From assembly GCA_035316325.1 (NCBI GenBank), contig DATHJB010000050.1, forward strand, positions 1 to 59,019: a stretch of 59,019 nt of DNA, given 5' to 3'. The notes beneath the pieces are model-generated. The model saw only the letters and a program-made list of their open reading frames with translations, was not told where the DNA came from and did not search any database. Each line of letters opens with the position of its first letter. Within the stretch, counting starts at the first letter, position 1. The DNA comes from Acidimicrobiales bacterium (GTDB taxonomy: Bacteria; Actinomycetota; Acidimicrobiia; Acidimicrobiales; VFJN01). The position numbers and the translations under genes were made by a program. Below are positions 45,344 through 56,702 of the stretch, piece after piece.

Positions 45344-46129
45344 ATGACCTCTGACGAGAGCGCCCTGGTCCACCTCGAACGTCGTGACGACGGTGTCGCC
45401 GTGCTGCGACTCGACAACGGGAAGGTCAACGCCCTGTCGACGGCGCTCCTGGCGGAGCTGGAGGGTGCGGCGACGGCGCTGCACGACGACCCGCCGGGCG
45501 CCGTGGTGCTCACCGGCGGCGACCGGATCTTCGCCGCCGGCGCCGACATCAAGGAGTTCGGTGGCCGGGAGGAGGCCCGCCGCGTCGGCCGGGCGTTCAG
45601 CCAGGCCCTCGACGCCGTGAGCGCCATCCCCCGGGCGGTGATCGCGGCGATCACGGGGGCGGCCCTCGGCGGTGGCTGCGAGCTGGCCATGGCCTGCGAC
45701 CTGCGGATCGCCTCCGACCGGGCCAAGCTCGGTCAGCCCGAGATCCTCCTGGGGATCATCCCCGGCGGTGGCGGCACGCAGCGGCTGCCCCGGCTGGTCG
45801 GGGTCTCCCGGGCCAAGGATCTGATCCTGACGGGGCGTGCCGTCTCGGCGGAGGAGGCGCTGCGCATCGGTCTGGTCGACCGGGTGGTGCCGCACGACGA
45901 GGTCAACTCGGCGGCGTTGGCGCTGGCCGCCGAGCTGGCGCAGGGGCCGCTGGCCGCCCACAGCATGGCCAAGCTGGCGATCGACGAGGGCCTCGAGGTC
46001 ACGCTCGCCAAGGGGCTCGCCCTGGAGCAGGACCTGTTCGCCGAGATCGCCGGCACCGAGGATGCCGGGATCGGCGTGCGGTCGTTCCTCGAGCACGGCC
46101 CCGGCGAGGCGAAGTTCGTCGGCCGTTAG
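45344..46129 (+). CDS. Enoyl-CoA hydratase/isomerase family protein
   Basis: A 261-aa crotonase-fold enzyme. The oxyanion hole is formed by 'AAGADIKEFGG' and 'GAALGGGCELAMACD', and both glutamates of true hydratases are present (GGGCELA and GQPEILLGIIPGGGG), so hydration of 2-enoyl-CoA in beta-oxidation is expected. ATG 45344 lies 8 nt after TACTTT (45330-45335) and is preferred over upstream GTG 45242. Convergent with glgP and followed by a nested dyad. Confidence 0.92.
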   Translation: MTSDESALVHLERRDDGVAVLRLDNGKVNALSTALLAELEGAATALHDDPPGAVVLTGGDRIFAAGADIKEFGGREEARRVGRAFSQALDAVSAIPRAVIAAITGAALGGGCELAMACDLRIASDRAKLGQPEILLGIIPGGGGTQRLPRLVGVSRAKDLILTGRAVSAEEALRIGLVDRVVPHDEVNSAALALAAELAQGPLAAHSMAKLAIDEGLEVTLAKGLALEQDLFAEIAGTEDAGIGVRSFLEHGPGEAKFVGR

Positions 46130-46141
46130 GCCGGGAACCGC

Positions 46142-46192
46142 CGAAATGTGCACCGAAACGCACGGAATCCGTGCATCCCAGTGCACATTTCG
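46142..46192. terminator. Nested dyad terminator between enoyl-CoA hydratase and glgP
   Basis: CGAAATGTGCAC (46142-46153) pairs exactly with 46181-46192. Inside the loop GCACGGA/TCCGTGC (46160-46174) forms a second 7-bp hairpin with a one-base centre. The element fills the gap between the two converging genes. Confidence 0.7.
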
Positions 46193-46199
46193 TTGAGAG

Positions 46200-48731
46200 T
46201 CAGGCCCAGGAGGCCACGCCGAGCTCCGACGGGCCGACGAGGTCGGGGTGGTGGGGGACCACCCGGACCGTGAAGCCGTAGCGGCCGGCGCGGGCGGCGG
46301 CGAACGTGCCGCGGTAGCGGGCGTGGTGGTCGTCGACGGCGCCGACGTGCTCCATCGACACCGCCGCGGCGTAGGCCAGCTCGTCGTCCTGGCCCACGGG
46401 CCCGTGCAGCAGCTGCACGTCGACGTCGTCGGCTGACAGCTCGCCCAGCGCCACCGACGCCTCGACCGTGCGCGACGCGCCCAGCTCGGCGACCGTGTCG
46501 TCGGCCTCGATCCACTCGATGTGCACCTGGTGCCAGGCGGCCGACACCCGCTGCTTCCACGCCGCCAGCGCCTTCGCTCCACCCGCCCCGTCGCCGAGCA
46601 GCTTCGTGGCGCGGGCGGCCGTCGGCTCGTAGAGCTCCTCGACGTAGTCGCGCACCATCCGCGCCGCGCTCACCTGGGGCCCGAGGGTGGCGAGCGAGTG
46701 CTTCACCTTGCCGATCCAGCGCCGCGGCGCGATGTCGTCGCCGTTGCGGTCGTAGAACAGCGGCACCACCTGGTGCTCCAGGATGTCGAACAGCGAGCTG
46801 GCCTCGATCTCGTCGCGCCGCTCCAGGTCGTCGACCATCTCCGCCGACGAGATGGCCCAGCCGTTCTCGCCGTCGAACATCTCGTCCCACCAGCCGTCGA
46901 GGATCGACAGGTTCAGGCCGCCGTTGAGCGCCGCCTTCATGCCGGAGGTCCCACACGCCTCCTGGGGGCGCCGCGGGTTGTTCAGCCACACGTCGGCACC
47001 GTGGTAGAAGGCCCGGGCGACGGCGATGTCGTAGTCGTCGACGAACACGAAGCGGTGGCGTATCTCCAGCTCGGCGCAGGCGGCGACGATCTGGCGGATC
47101 ATCTCCTTGCCGGCCTCGTCGGCGGGGTGGGCCTTGCCGGCGAACAGGAACTGCACCGGCCGGTCCGAGTCGAGGAGGAGCGCCCGCAGGCGCTCGGGCT
47201 GCGACAGCAGCAGGTTGGCCCGCTTGTAGGTGGCGAAGCGGCGGGCGAAGCCGATCGTGAGGATCCGCGGGTCGAGGGCGTCGTCGACCCACGACACGCT
47301 CGACACCGACGCACCCCGGGCCAGGGCGCTGTCACGCAGGCGGCGCCTGACGAAGGACACCAGGCGCTCGCGGCCCTGCTCCCGGGCCCGCCACAGGTCG
47401 TCGTCGGGGGCCTCGACGATGCGGGCCCAGGCCTCGGCGTCGGCCTCGGACCACTCGGGCCGCACGTAGCGGCGCAGGCAGTCGGCGATCTCCGGCGACG
47501 TCCACGTGTCGGCGTGGACCCCGTTGGTGACCGACGTGATCGGCACCTCCTCGGCCGGGAAGTCGGGCCACAGGTCGCCGAACATCTCCCGGCTGACCTC
47601 GCCGTGCAGCTTGGCCACGGCGTTCGACCGGCCGGCCAGGCCCAGGCCCATCACCGCCATGTTGAAGCGCTCCTCGCCGGCGTCCGACGGGCGGTGGCCC
47701 AGGGCCATCAGGTCGTCGAAGGAGATGCCGACGTCGTGGCACCAGCCGCTGAAGTACTTCTCCATCAGCTCCCGGGGGAAGCGGTCGATGCCGGCCGGCA
47801 CCGGGGTGTGGGTGGTGAAGATGCAGCCGGACCGCACGGCCTCGATGGCCTCGGGGTACGACAGGCCCTGCTCGGTGACCAGGTTGCGGATGCGCTCCAG
47901 GCCCAGGAAGCCGGCGTGGCCCTCGTTGGTGTGGAACACCTGGGCGTCGACGCCCGCGGCGAGCAGCGCCTTCACGCCGCCCATGCCGAGGAGGATCTCC
48001 TGGCGCAGGCGGTGCTCGGAGTCGCCACCGTAGAGGCGGTCGGTGACCGACCGCATGCTCTCGTCGTTCTCCTCCACGTCGGCGTCGAGGAAGTACAGCG
48101 GCACCCGGCCCACGTCGGCCCGCCACACCTGGGCGACCAGCGGGGCGCCGGCCAGGTCGACGCTGATCCGCACGCCGTCGACGGGCGTGAGCGCCATCAC
48201 GTGCGGGTCGAGCAGCGGGTAGCGCTCCTCCTGCCAGCCGTCGAGGTTGAGGCTCTGGCGGAAGTAGCCGTGCCGGTACAGCAGGCCCACGCCCACCAGC
48301 GGGACGCCCAGGTCGCTGCACGACTTGAGGTGGTCGCCGGCGAGGACGCCCAGGCCGCCCGAGTACTGGGGCAGGGCCTCGGCGATGCCGAACTCGGGGG
48401 AGAAGTAGGCGACCAGGTTCAGCGGGCTCTCCTGGCGCGCCTGGAACCAGCGGTCGCCCTCCTGGTAGCGGTCGAGCTCGTCCCACACCTCGCCGAGGAA
48501 GCGTCGGAAGCCGGTGTCGGCCGCCAGGGTGGCGAGCCGGTCGTGGCTGACCAGGCCCAGGAGGCGGACGGGGTCGTGGATGCTGGCGTCCCACAGGTCG
48601 GGGTCGACCCAGCGGAACAGGTCACGGGTCTGGTCGTCCCAGGCCCAGCGGAGGTTGATGGCGAGGTCCTCCAGGGCCGACAGCTCGGCCGGGAGCGACG
48701 GGCGGACTGTGAAGCTGCGCAAGGCCTTCAT
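46200..48731 (-). CDS. glgP: Alpha-glucan phosphorylase
   Basis: Releases glucose-1-phosphate from glycogen or maltodextrin ends. The 843-aa protein is of the GT35 type with an N-terminal DUF3417 region ('LPAELSALEDLAINLRWAWD'), 'YFSPEFGIAEALPQYSGGLGVLAGDHLK', 'FHTNEGHAGFLGLERI' and the PLP lysine in 'ACGTSGMKAALNG'. ATG 48731 is 9 nt after minus-strand TACGGT; an upstream ATG at 48791 is less likely. It is divergent from the solute-binding protein gene and near the GlgE cluster. Confidence 0.94.
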   Translation of the reverse strand: MKALRSFTVRPSLPAELSALEDLAINLRWAWDDQTRDLFRWVDPDLWDASIHDPVRLLGLVSHDRLATLAADTGFRRFLGEVWDELDRYQEGDRWFQARQESPLNLVAYFSPEFGIAEALPQYSGGLGVLAGDHLKSCSDLGVPLVGVGLLYRHGYFRQSLNLDGWQEERYPLLDPHVMALTPVDGVRISVDLAGAPLVAQVWRADVGRVPLYFLDADVEENDESMRSVTDRLYGGDSEHRLRQEILLGMGGVKALLAAGVDAQVFHTNEGHAGFLGLERIRNLVTEQGLSYPEAIEAVRSGCIFTTHTPVPAGIDRFPRELMEKYFSGWCHDVGISFDDLMALGHRPSDAGEERFNMAVMGLGLAGRSNAVAKLHGEVSREMFGDLWPDFPAEEVPITSVTNGVHADTWTSPEIADCLRRYVRPEWSEADAEAWARIVEAPDDDLWRAREQGRERLVSFVRRRLRDSALARGASVSSVSWVDDALDPRILTIGFARRFATYKRANLLLSQPERLRALLLDSDRPVQFLFAGKAHPADEAGKEMIRQIVAACAELEIRHRFVFVDDYDIAVARAFYHGADVWLNNPRRPQEACGTSGMKAALNGGLNLSILDGWWDEMFDGENGWAISSAEMVDDLERRDEIEASSLFDILEHQVVPLFYDRNGDDIAPRRWIGKVKHSLATLGPQVSAARMVRDYVEELYEPTAARATKLLGDGAGGAKALAAWKQRVSAAWHQVHIEWIEADDTVAELGASRTVEASVALGELSADDVDVQLLHGPVGQDDELAYAAAVSMEHVGAVDDHHARYRGTFAAARAGRYGFTVRVVPHHPDLVGPSELGVASWA

Positions 48732-48840
48732 CGTCCGCGCACCGTAGCGACTGCGCAGAGGCCTCCGTGTCAGCCCGACAGTCTTCCGCAAGGCTGCGGC
48801 CCCTCGACCGCGTTACGCAGTGTCGTCACCACGGAGTGTC

Positions 48841-49665
48841 ATGATGCGATCGATGCTCCGTCTGCTCGCCGCGGTTGCGCTCCTGCTGGGGGCGGTCGGG
48901 CTGGTGGTGTGGGCGATCCGTGACGAGGACCAGGGGATCGAGACGGTGACGCCCGACGTGTTGACGGTCGCCACCGCCTTCCCCGCCCCCGGGTTCTGGG
49001 AGGGGCGCGACGTCCGGCACGTCGACGGTGGCTTCGAGGCCGAGTTGGCCAGGGAGCTGGCCGACCAGCTGGGGCTCGACCGGGTGGCGGTGGTGTCCCG
49101 GCCGTTCGACGAGCTCGTGGAGGGCGACGCTGCGGGCTTCGACCTGGCGCTGGCCCAGGTGTCGATCACCCGGGAGCGGGCGAAGGTGGTCGACTTCTCG
49201 CGGCCCTACCTCACGACGCCGGTCGGGGTGGTCGGCCGGGCCGGCGCCGACCCGCTGCCCGACCTGGCCGACGCCCGCGAGCAGCGCTGGGGCGTGGCCG
49301 AGGCGACCACGCAGGTCGACGTGGTCGACGACCTGATCGAGCCCGACACCGATGCCGTCGTGTACCCGACGGTGGCGGCGGCGCTGACGGCGGTGGCCCG
49401 GGGCGCGGTCGACGTCGCCGCGGTCGACTTCCTGCGGGCCCTGGCCGAGGTGGACGAGCAGCCGGCCCTCGCCGTCGCCGCCCAGGTCACCGCCCCGCAG
49501 CACTTCGGCGCTCTGTTGCCCGACGGCTCCGACCTCCTGTCCGACGTCGACGCGGCGCTCCGGGCCCTGGAGGCCGACGGCACCCTCGACGACCTCCGCG
49601 ACGACCTGTTCGACCGCTACGACACCGACCTCTCCGACCTCCCCACCATCCGGGTGACGCCGTGA
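48841..49665 (+). CDS. Orphan family-3 solute-binding protein, membrane anchored
   Basis: A 274-aa SBP_bac_3-type protein. A single N-terminal hydrophobic helix (about 5-25) has no lipobox, so it is probably membrane-tethered. The binding domain shows the family order: 'LTVATAFPAPGFW', 'GGFEAELARELADQLG', 'FDLALAQVSITRERAKVVDFSRPYL' and 'DVAAVDFLRALAEV'. Amino acids are the usual ligands. There is no permease or ATPase nearby; instead its stop overlaps the antiporter start (GTGA). ATG at 48841 or 48844 follows GGAG. Confidence 0.82.
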   Translation: MMRSMLRLLAAVALLLGAVGLVVWAIRDEDQGIETVTPDVLTVATAFPAPGFWEGRDVRHVDGGFEAELARELADQLGLDRVAVVSRPFDELVEGDAAGFDLALAQVSITRERAKVVDFSRPYLTTPVGVVGRAGADPLPDLADAREQRWGVAEATTQVDVVDDLIEPDTDAVVYPTVAAALTAVARGAVDVAAVDFLRALAEVDEQPALAVAAQVTAPQHFGALLPDGSDLLSDVDAALRALEADGTLDDLRDDLFDRYDTDLSDLPTIRVTP

Positions 49666-51620
49666 CCGTGATCGCCACGTTCACCGCGCCCCACGGGCCG
49701 GCGTGGCTGTTCTTCGGCATCGGGGCGGCGCTGGTGGTCGGGCCGGCGCTGGCGACCCGGGTGAAGCTGCCGGCGATCGTCGGGCTGCTCGCCGGCGGCC
49801 TCGCCATCGGCCCGTCGGGGCTGGGGATCGTGACGGCGACCGACACCACCCTGTCGGCCCTCGGGCAGCTCGGCCTGCTGTACCTGATGTTCACGGCCGG
49901 CGCCGAGCTCGACCTGGCACTGTTCAGCCGCTACCGGCGGGCCGCCGCCACCTTCGGCCTCACCACGTTCGCCGCCCCGATGGTGCTCGGGTTCACCGCC
50001 GGCCGGCTGCTCGACTACTCGTTCGCGGCGTCGCTGCTGCTGGGCTCCCTGTGGGCGTCGCACACGCTGGTCACCTACCCGATGGTGCGGGAGGCGGGCC
50101 TGTCGGGGAACCGGGCGGTCGCCACCACCGTCGGCGCCACGGTGATCACCGACACCCTGTCGCTGATCGTGCTGGCCGGGGTCGCCGGCTCCGTGAAGGG
50201 CGACTCGAGCCTGGTGGTCCTGATCGGCAGCCTCCTCCTCGGGCTGGTGCTGCTGGGGGCCTACGCCGGCATGGTGGTCCCGACGGTCACCCGCTGGGCG
50301 TTCACCCACGTGGCCCACAGCCGCACCGAGCGGTTCGCCTTCCTGCTGGCGGCCATGCTGTCGACCGCGGTGCTGGCCGAGGTGGTGGGCATCGAGGGCA
50401 TCGTCGGCGCCTTCTTCGCGGGCCTGGGGCTGAACCGCCTGGTGCCGGCGGGCAGCGCCCTGATGGAGCGGGTGGAGTTCTTCGGCTCGGCCCTGCTCGT
50501 TCCGGTGTTCCTGGTGTCGGTGGGCGTGCTGATCGAGCCGTCGGTGGTGGTCGACCCGTCGACGCTCGGCCTCGCCGCCGTGTTCTGCGCCGCGGTGATC
50601 GGCGGCAAGTCCATCGCCGCCTGGTCGTCCGGACCGCTGCTGGGCTTCACCCGCGGCGAGTCGGAGGTGATGTTCGGCCTCTCCCTGTCGCAGGCGGCGG
50701 CGACGCTGGCCGCCACGTTCGTCGGCTTCGACGTGGGCCTGTTCGACGAGCAGGTGGTCAACGCCGTGCTGGTGGTGATCCTGGTGACGCTGCTGCTCGC
50801 GGCGGTGACCACCAGCCGGGCCATCGAGCGGGTGGAGCCGACGGTCTCCGAGTCGGACGCCGCGCTGGGCCGCAAGGCGGTGCTGGTGGCGGGGCGCGAG
50901 GACCGGCTGGCCGCCCTGGCGCGGGTGGCCCGGAGCCTGGTGGCGGTCGAGGGCGGCGTGGTGGTGCCCACCCGGGTGTGCGTGCGGGGCGAGGGCGTCG
51001 AGGCCGACCGGGCACTGCTGGCGCTGGCCGAGGGCGTGCTGGCCAAGGCCGGGCTCGACGCCGAGGCCAAGCTCCGCATCTCCGACAACCCCGTCTCCGC
51101 CGTCGTCTACACCACCATCGAGGAGGGCGGCACGGTGGTGCTGATGGACTGGTCGGCGTCGAACCGGGCCCAGCCGGCGCTGCGGGGCGAGCGCGACGAC
51201 ACCCTCCTGGCCGCCTCGCCCGTCCCCGTCCTCCTGGCGGCCCTGAGCGACACGCCGCACGAGCGGGTGGTCCTCGCCCTCGACCGGGTCGACGTGGTCG
51301 AGGACAGCGCTGCCGACCTGGCCCTCGCCGTCGACGTCGCCGCCCGGCTCGCCGACGGCGACGTCACGCAGCTCACGGTGGACGAGGACCGGTTGACCTG
51401 GGTGATCGAGCAGGCGCAGCCCGGCGACCTGGTGGTGATCCCGGCGCACCCCGTGTGGGCGGCGTTCGGGCCGACGGCGGTGCGGGCGTCGGCCCACGCC
51501 GGCGTGTCCGTGGTGGTCGTGGCCGGGTCGCGGCGCTGGGCGAGCCAGGGCTCGGTGGTCGACCGGAGCCTCGGCGCCCTGGTCGGCGGTACCAAGGCCG
51601 CCGACGTCCGCTGGGGCTGA
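49662..51620 (+). CDS. Cation/proton antiporter, CPA2 family, with C-terminal cytoplasmic domain
   Basis: A 652-aa protein. Residues 10-385 hold about twelve helices of the Na+/H+ exchanger fold, including 'PAIVGLLAGGLAIGPSGLG', 'LGQLGLLYLMFTAGAELDL' and the ion-site helix 'TVGATVITDTLSLIVLAGV' with its aspartate. The C-terminal 250 residues form a soluble regulatory part, possibly two USP-like halves. GTG 49662 overlaps the solute-binding protein stop. Substrate ion is uncertain. Confidence 0.86.
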   Translation: MTVIATFTAPHGPAWLFFGIGAALVVGPALATRVKLPAIVGLLAGGLAIGPSGLGIVTATDTTLSALGQLGLLYLMFTAGAELDLALFSRYRRAAATFGLTTFAAPMVLGFTAGRLLDYSFAASLLLGSLWASHTLVTYPMVREAGLSGNRAVATTVGATVITDTLSLIVLAGVAGSVKGDSSLVVLIGSLLLGLVLLGAYAGMVVPTVTRWAFTHVAHSRTERFAFLLAAMLSTAVLAEVVGIEGIVGAFFAGLGLNRLVPAGSALMERVEFFGSALLVPVFLVSVGVLIEPSVVVDPSTLGLAAVFCAAVIGGKSIAAWSSGPLLGFTRGESEVMFGLSLSQAAATLAATFVGFDVGLFDEQVVNAVLVVILVTLLLAAVTTSRAIERVEPTVSESDAALGRKAVLVAGREDRLAALARVARSLVAVEGGVVVPTRVCVRGEGVEADRALLALAEGVLAKAGLDAEAKLRISDNPVSAVVYTTIEEGGTVVLMDWSASNRAQPALRGERDDTLLAASPVPVLLAALSDTPHERVVLALDRVDVVEDSAADLALAVDVAARLADGDVTQLTVDEDRLTWVIEQAQPGDLVVIPAHPVWAAFGPTAVRASAHAGVSVVVVAGSRRWASQGSVVDRSLGALVGGTKAADVRWG

Positions 51621-51643
51621 AGCGGCGTGCGTACCCTGACGGG

Positions 51644-53593
<1,950 letters not shown>

Positions 53594-53632
53594 CATGCGC
53601 CACAGGTTCACGCGTGTGCCACATTGTGGGTG

Positions 53633-55327
53633 ATGCCAACCCCCATCGATCCGGACGACGCCCGTTGGTACCAGAGAGCCGTGTTCTACGAGGTCGCCGT
53701 ACGCGGCTTCTACGACTCGGATGGTGATGGCTTCGGTGACTTCGCCGGCCTGACGCAGCGCCTCGACTACCTGGAATGGCTGGGTGTCGACTGCTTGTGG
53801 CTGCTGCCCTTCTACCAGTCGCCGTTGAAGGACGGGGGCTACGACATCAGCGACTTCCTCACGGTGCTGCCGGAGTCCGGGTCGATCGAGGACGTCGGCA
53901 AGTTCCTGCAGGAGGCGCACCGCCGGGGCATCCGGGTCATCGCCGACATGGTGATGAACCACACGTCCGACCAGCACCCGTGGTTCGTCGAGTCGCGCCA
54001 GGACCGCACCAACCCGAAGGCCGACTGGTACGTGTGGGGCGACGACCCTGACCGGTGGTCGGAGGCCCGGGTGATCTTCCTCGACTCGGAGCCCTCCAAC
54101 TGGACCTACGACGCCCAGCGCGAGCAGTACTACTGGCACCGCTTCTTCCACCACCAGCCCGACCTCAACTACGACAACCCCGCCGTGGCCGACGCCATGC
54201 TCGACGTCGTGCGGTTCTGGCTGGAGATCGGCCTCGACGGGTTCCGGCTCGACGCCGTGCCCTACCTGTTCGAGCGCGACGGCACCAACGGCGAGAACCT
54301 GGCCGAGACCCACGAGTACCTCAGGAAGGTCCGCAAGACCGTCGACGCCGAGTTCCCCGGCCGGGTGCTGCTGGCGGAGGCCAACCAGTGGCCCAGCGAC
54401 GTGGTCGACTACTTCGGCACCGGCGACGAGTGCCACATGTGCTTCCACTTCCCCCTGATGCCGCGCATGTTCATGGCGGTGCGCAAGGAGCAGCGGCACC
54501 CCATCACCGAGATCCTGGCGCAGACGCCCGACCCCCCCGACGGGGGCCAGTGGGGCATCTTCCTCCGCAACCACGACGAGCTCACGCTCGAGATGGTCGA
54601 CGACGAGGACCGGGACTACATGTACACCGAGTACGCCACCGACCCCCGGATGAAGCTCAACCTGGGCATCCGGCGTCGCCTGTTCCCGTTGCTCGACAAC
54701 GACGAGCACAAGGCCGAGCTGTTCCACGCCCTGCTGTTCTCCATGCCCGGCAGCCCGATCATGTACTACGGCGACGAGCTGGGCATGGGCGACAACGTCT
54801 ACCTCGGCGACCGCGACGGCGTGCGCACACCGATGCAGTGGAGCCCGGACCGCAACGGCGGCTTCTCGTCGGCCGACTTCGCCCAGCTCTACCTGCCACC
54901 GCTGATGGACCCGGTCTTCGGCTACCAGGCCGTCAACGTGGAGGCGCAGCGTCGTGACCCGTCGAGCTTCCTGCACTGGCTGCAGCGGATGCTGTCGGTG
55001 CGCAGGCAGCACCCGGTGCTGGCCACCGGCAAGTTGGAGGTCCTCCACGCCGAGAACCCCTCCGTGCTGGCGTACCTACGGAGAGACCCGGTTGAGGACG
55101 ACCCCGACGGTGAAGACATGGTGCTGTGCGTGAACAACCTGTCGCGGTTCCCGCAACCGTGCGAGCTGATGCTGGAGCAGCTGGCGGGCAAGGTGCCGAT
55201 CGAGCTGACCGGCCGGGTGCGGTTCCCCCGCATCGGCAAGCTGCCCTACTTCGTCACCCTGGCCCCCTACGGCTTCTACTGGTTCGAGCTGATCGACCAG
55301 AGCGACGAGGAAAACGCAGGCGGATGA
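53633..55327 (+). CDS. treS: Trehalose synthase (maltose alpha-D-glucosyltransferase)
   Basis: Interconverts trehalose and maltose. The 564-aa GH13 enzyme has D207 ('GFRLDAVPYL'), E249 ('LLAEANQWP') and D315 ('FLRNHDELTL') as catalytic triad, and the family N-terminus 'WYQRAVFYEVAVRGFYDSDGDG'. Length matches stand-alone TreS, not the TreS-Mak fusion. ATG 53633 is chosen over a GTG at 53624. It supplies maltose to Mak next door. Confidence 0.95.
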   Translation: MPTPIDPDDARWYQRAVFYEVAVRGFYDSDGDGFGDFAGLTQRLDYLEWLGVDCLWLLPFYQSPLKDGGYDISDFLTVLPESGSIEDVGKFLQEAHRRGIRVIADMVMNHTSDQHPWFVESRQDRTNPKADWYVWGDDPDRWSEARVIFLDSEPSNWTYDAQREQYYWHRFFHHQPDLNYDNPAVADAMLDVVRFWLEIGLDGFRLDAVPYLFERDGTNGENLAETHEYLRKVRKTVDAEFPGRVLLAEANQWPSDVVDYFGTGDECHMCFHFPLMPRMFMAVRKEQRHPITEILAQTPDPPDGGQWGIFLRNHDELTLEMVDDEDRDYMYTEYATDPRMKLNLGIRRRLFPLLDNDEHKAELFHALLFSMPGSPIMYYGDELGMGDNVYLGDRDGVRTPMQWSPDRNGGFSSADFAQLYLPPLMDPVFGYQAVNVEAQRRDPSSFLHWLQRMLSVRRQHPVLATGKLEVLHAENPSVLAYLRRDPVEDDPDGEDMVLCVNNLSRFPQPCELMLEQLAGKVPIELTGRVRFPRIGKLPYFVTLAPYGFYWFELIDQSDEENAGG

Positions 55328-55363
55328 GGCAGATGAGGCGACTGCCGCGACGCGTGCTAGGCA

Positions 55364-56695
55364 GTGTTGGTGCCGTTGGTTGAGGACCTAGCCGCGAACC
55401 TGGCGCCACTGCTCGGCGACTTCCTGCCGCGGCAGCGGTGGTTCGCCAACGAGGGGACGCCCGAGAGCGTCACCGTGACCTCGGTCGAGGTCCACCGCAA
55501 GGAACCCCTGCTCGTGTGGGTGATGGTCGACGTGCTGTCGACCGGCGGCGAGGTGGCGACCTACCAGATGGTGCTCGGCGGTCGTCCCGTCGACGCCCAG
55601 CCCGACTTCCTGCGGGGCAAGGAGCGCGTCACCATCGGGATGGTCGACGGCGTGATCTTCTACGACGCCCTGGTCGACCCGACGCTCGCCCTCGACGTGC
55701 TGGGCGTGGTCGCTCCGGGCGAGCCGGCCGACGTCGCCCGGCCGCTGGTGGTGGAGCAGTCGAACTCGTCGGTGGTGTACGACGAGCGGCTGATCCTCAA
55801 GCTGTTCCGGCGGCTGCACCGCGAGCCGAACCCCGACGTCGAGGTGAACCGGGTGCTCGGCAACCGCGGGTTCCCGCACGTGGTGCCGCAGCGGGCCGAG
55901 CTGCGCCGCGACGGCATGGACCTCGCCGTGGTCCGCGACTACCTGCTGGGCTCCACCGACGCCTGGCAGCTGGCGCACACGTCGCTGCGCGACCTGCTGG
56001 GCAGCCGCCTGCCGCCCGAGGAGGCCGGTGGCGACTTCGGCCCCGAGGCCCTGCGCCTGGGCGAGGTCACCGCCGACCTGCACATGGCGCTCGCCGACGC
56101 GTTCGGCACCTTCGACGCCGACCCCGAGGCCTGGCTGGGCGACATGCGCGCCCAGCTGGCCCGCACCCCCGACGGTGTCCTCGACAACGACCGGATCGAG
56201 GTGGTGCTGGCCGGCCTGCTGAAGGTCGCCGACCCGGGTCGGGCCATCCGCATCCACGGCGACCTGCACCTGGGCCAGTTCCTGCGGGCCGACGCCGGCT
56301 GGTTCGTGATCGACTTCGAGGGCGAGCCGGGGCGTCCGGTGCCCGAGCGGGTGCGTCCCTCGTCGCCGCTGCGAGACGTGGCGGCGATGGTCCGCTCGTT
56401 CCACTACGCGGCCCGGTCGGCCCTGGTGGAGCGGGGCCGCGACATCGACCCGGAGCTGGCCGACCTGGCCGGTGAGTGGGAGGCCCGGGCGGTCGACGCC
56501 TTGTGGCACGGCTACACCGGCGGCACGGGGACGTCGTCGCTGTGGCCCGCCGACGAGTACGACCGGCGGGCGGTGCTGCAGGCCTTCGAGCTCGACAAGG
56601 CCGTGTACGAGGTCAGCTACGAGCTGGCCCACCGACCGACCTGGGTGACGATCCCGACGTCGGCCATCGAGCGCGTGCTCGGCCGCGTCGCCTAG
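55364..56695 (+). CDS. mak: Maltokinase
   Basis: Phosphorylates maltose to maltose-1-phosphate with ATP. The 443-aa protein has the N-terminal cap ('LPRQRWFANEG'), an APH-like kinase core with 'RIHGDLHLGQFL' as catalytic loop and 'FVIDFEGEPGRP' as metal site. GTG 55364 and GTG 55370 are both possible starts; TGCTAG lies upstream. Between treS and glgB, as in other GlgE operons. Confidence 0.94.
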   Translation: MLVPLVEDLAANLAPLLGDFLPRQRWFANEGTPESVTVTSVEVHRKEPLLVWVMVDVLSTGGEVATYQMVLGGRPVDAQPDFLRGKERVTIGMVDGVIFYDALVDPTLALDVLGVVAPGEPADVARPLVVEQSNSSVVYDERLILKLFRRLHREPNPDVEVNRVLGNRGFPHVVPQRAELRRDGMDLAVVRDYLLGSTDAWQLAHTSLRDLLGSRLPPEEAGGDFGPEALRLGEVTADLHMALADAFGTFDADPEAWLGDMRAQLARTPDGVLDNDRIEVVLAGLLKVADPGRAIRIHGDLHLGQFLRADAGWFVIDFEGEPGRPVPERVRPSSPLRDVAAMVRSFHYAARSALVERGRDIDPELADLAGEWEARAVDALWHGYTGGTGTSSLWPADEYDRRAVLQAFELDKAVYEVSYELAHRPTWVTIPTSAIERVLGRVA

Positions 56696-56702
56696 CGGGG
56701 TC

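Noticed and set aside
42836-46582. A single 1,248-residue minus-strand open frame
   Set aside because: Only 42836-45223 is a real gene. The rest is antisense to the enoyl-CoA hydratase and to the glgP terminator, and stays open because of the high GC content.
53624-53633. GTG 53624 as the treS start
   Set aside because: It would add three residues not expected in the family and lies in the likely promoter/initiation region; ATG 53633 fits better.
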